Of a DNA stretch of 6,529 nucleotides, positions 6,511 through 6,529 are shown in pieces. The position numbers were made by a program, and so were the translations under genes. This stretch comes from Ruminococcaceae bacterium UBA6392 (lineage in GTDB: Bacteria; Bacillota; Clostridia; Oscillospirales; Acutalibacteraceae), in contig DJQG01000128.1 in assembly GCA_002438685.1 (NCBI GenBank), forward strand, positions 1 to 6,529. Direction: 5' to 3'. How positions within the stretch are numbered: position 1 is the stretch's first letter; every line of letters begins with the position of its first letter. Below the pieces are notes generated by a model. The model saw only the letters and a program-made list of their open reading frames with translations, did not search any database and was not told the DNA's origin.

Positions 6511-6529
6511 AGTCGAGCACTTGAGGGAC

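Overview
The window looks like a piece of a Clostridia-type (Firmicutes) chromosome, probably from a gut or other plant-fibre-degrading anaerobe. This rests on the ribosome binding sites (AGGAGG, AAAGGA, AAAGGAG), the strong promoters with a TGn extended -10, moderate GC coding DNA beside AT-rich intergenic DNA, and the family types of the encoded enzymes. The species cannot be named from the sequence alone. No RNA gene, CRISPR array, insertion sequence or phage gene was seen.

Layout. Bases 1-265 hold no convincing gene. There is an odd stretch (about 2-163) that is nearly open on both strands, then a strong hairpin terminator (190-228). Bases 266-3268 (minus strand) encode an intact 1000-residue GH2 beta-galactosidase of the LacZ type. 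Bases 3269-3475 are a divergent control region with a good minus-strand promoter, a 16-bp palindrome and a weaker plus-strand promoter candidate. Bases 3476-5326 (plus) encode an intact 616-residue GH127 enzyme, a predicted beta-L-arabinofuranosidase with the full zinc/cysteine active site. A hairpin (5340-5371) ends that unit. A near-perfect promoter (5391-5419) then drives an alpha/beta hydrolase of the monoacylglycerol-lipase/lysophospholipase type (5449-6370), whose reading frame is broken by one extra base, most simply in a run of six A at 5975-5980. A large hairpin (6380-6428) closes it. Another strong promoter (6482-6510) points out of the right edge toward an unseen gene.

How the genes work together. 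The GH2 and GH127 enzymes both lack signal peptides, are divergently transcribed from one 207-bp region, and could together trim galactose and beta-L-arabinofuranose from imported plant-cell-wall oligosaccharides in the cytoplasm. No transporter or regulator is in the window, so the substrate remains an inference. The hydrolase is a separate unit and shows no clear functional tie to the sugar enzymes. I found no convincing new biological system. The points most worth a second look are the broken hydrolase frame, the shared control region and the unexplained left edge.
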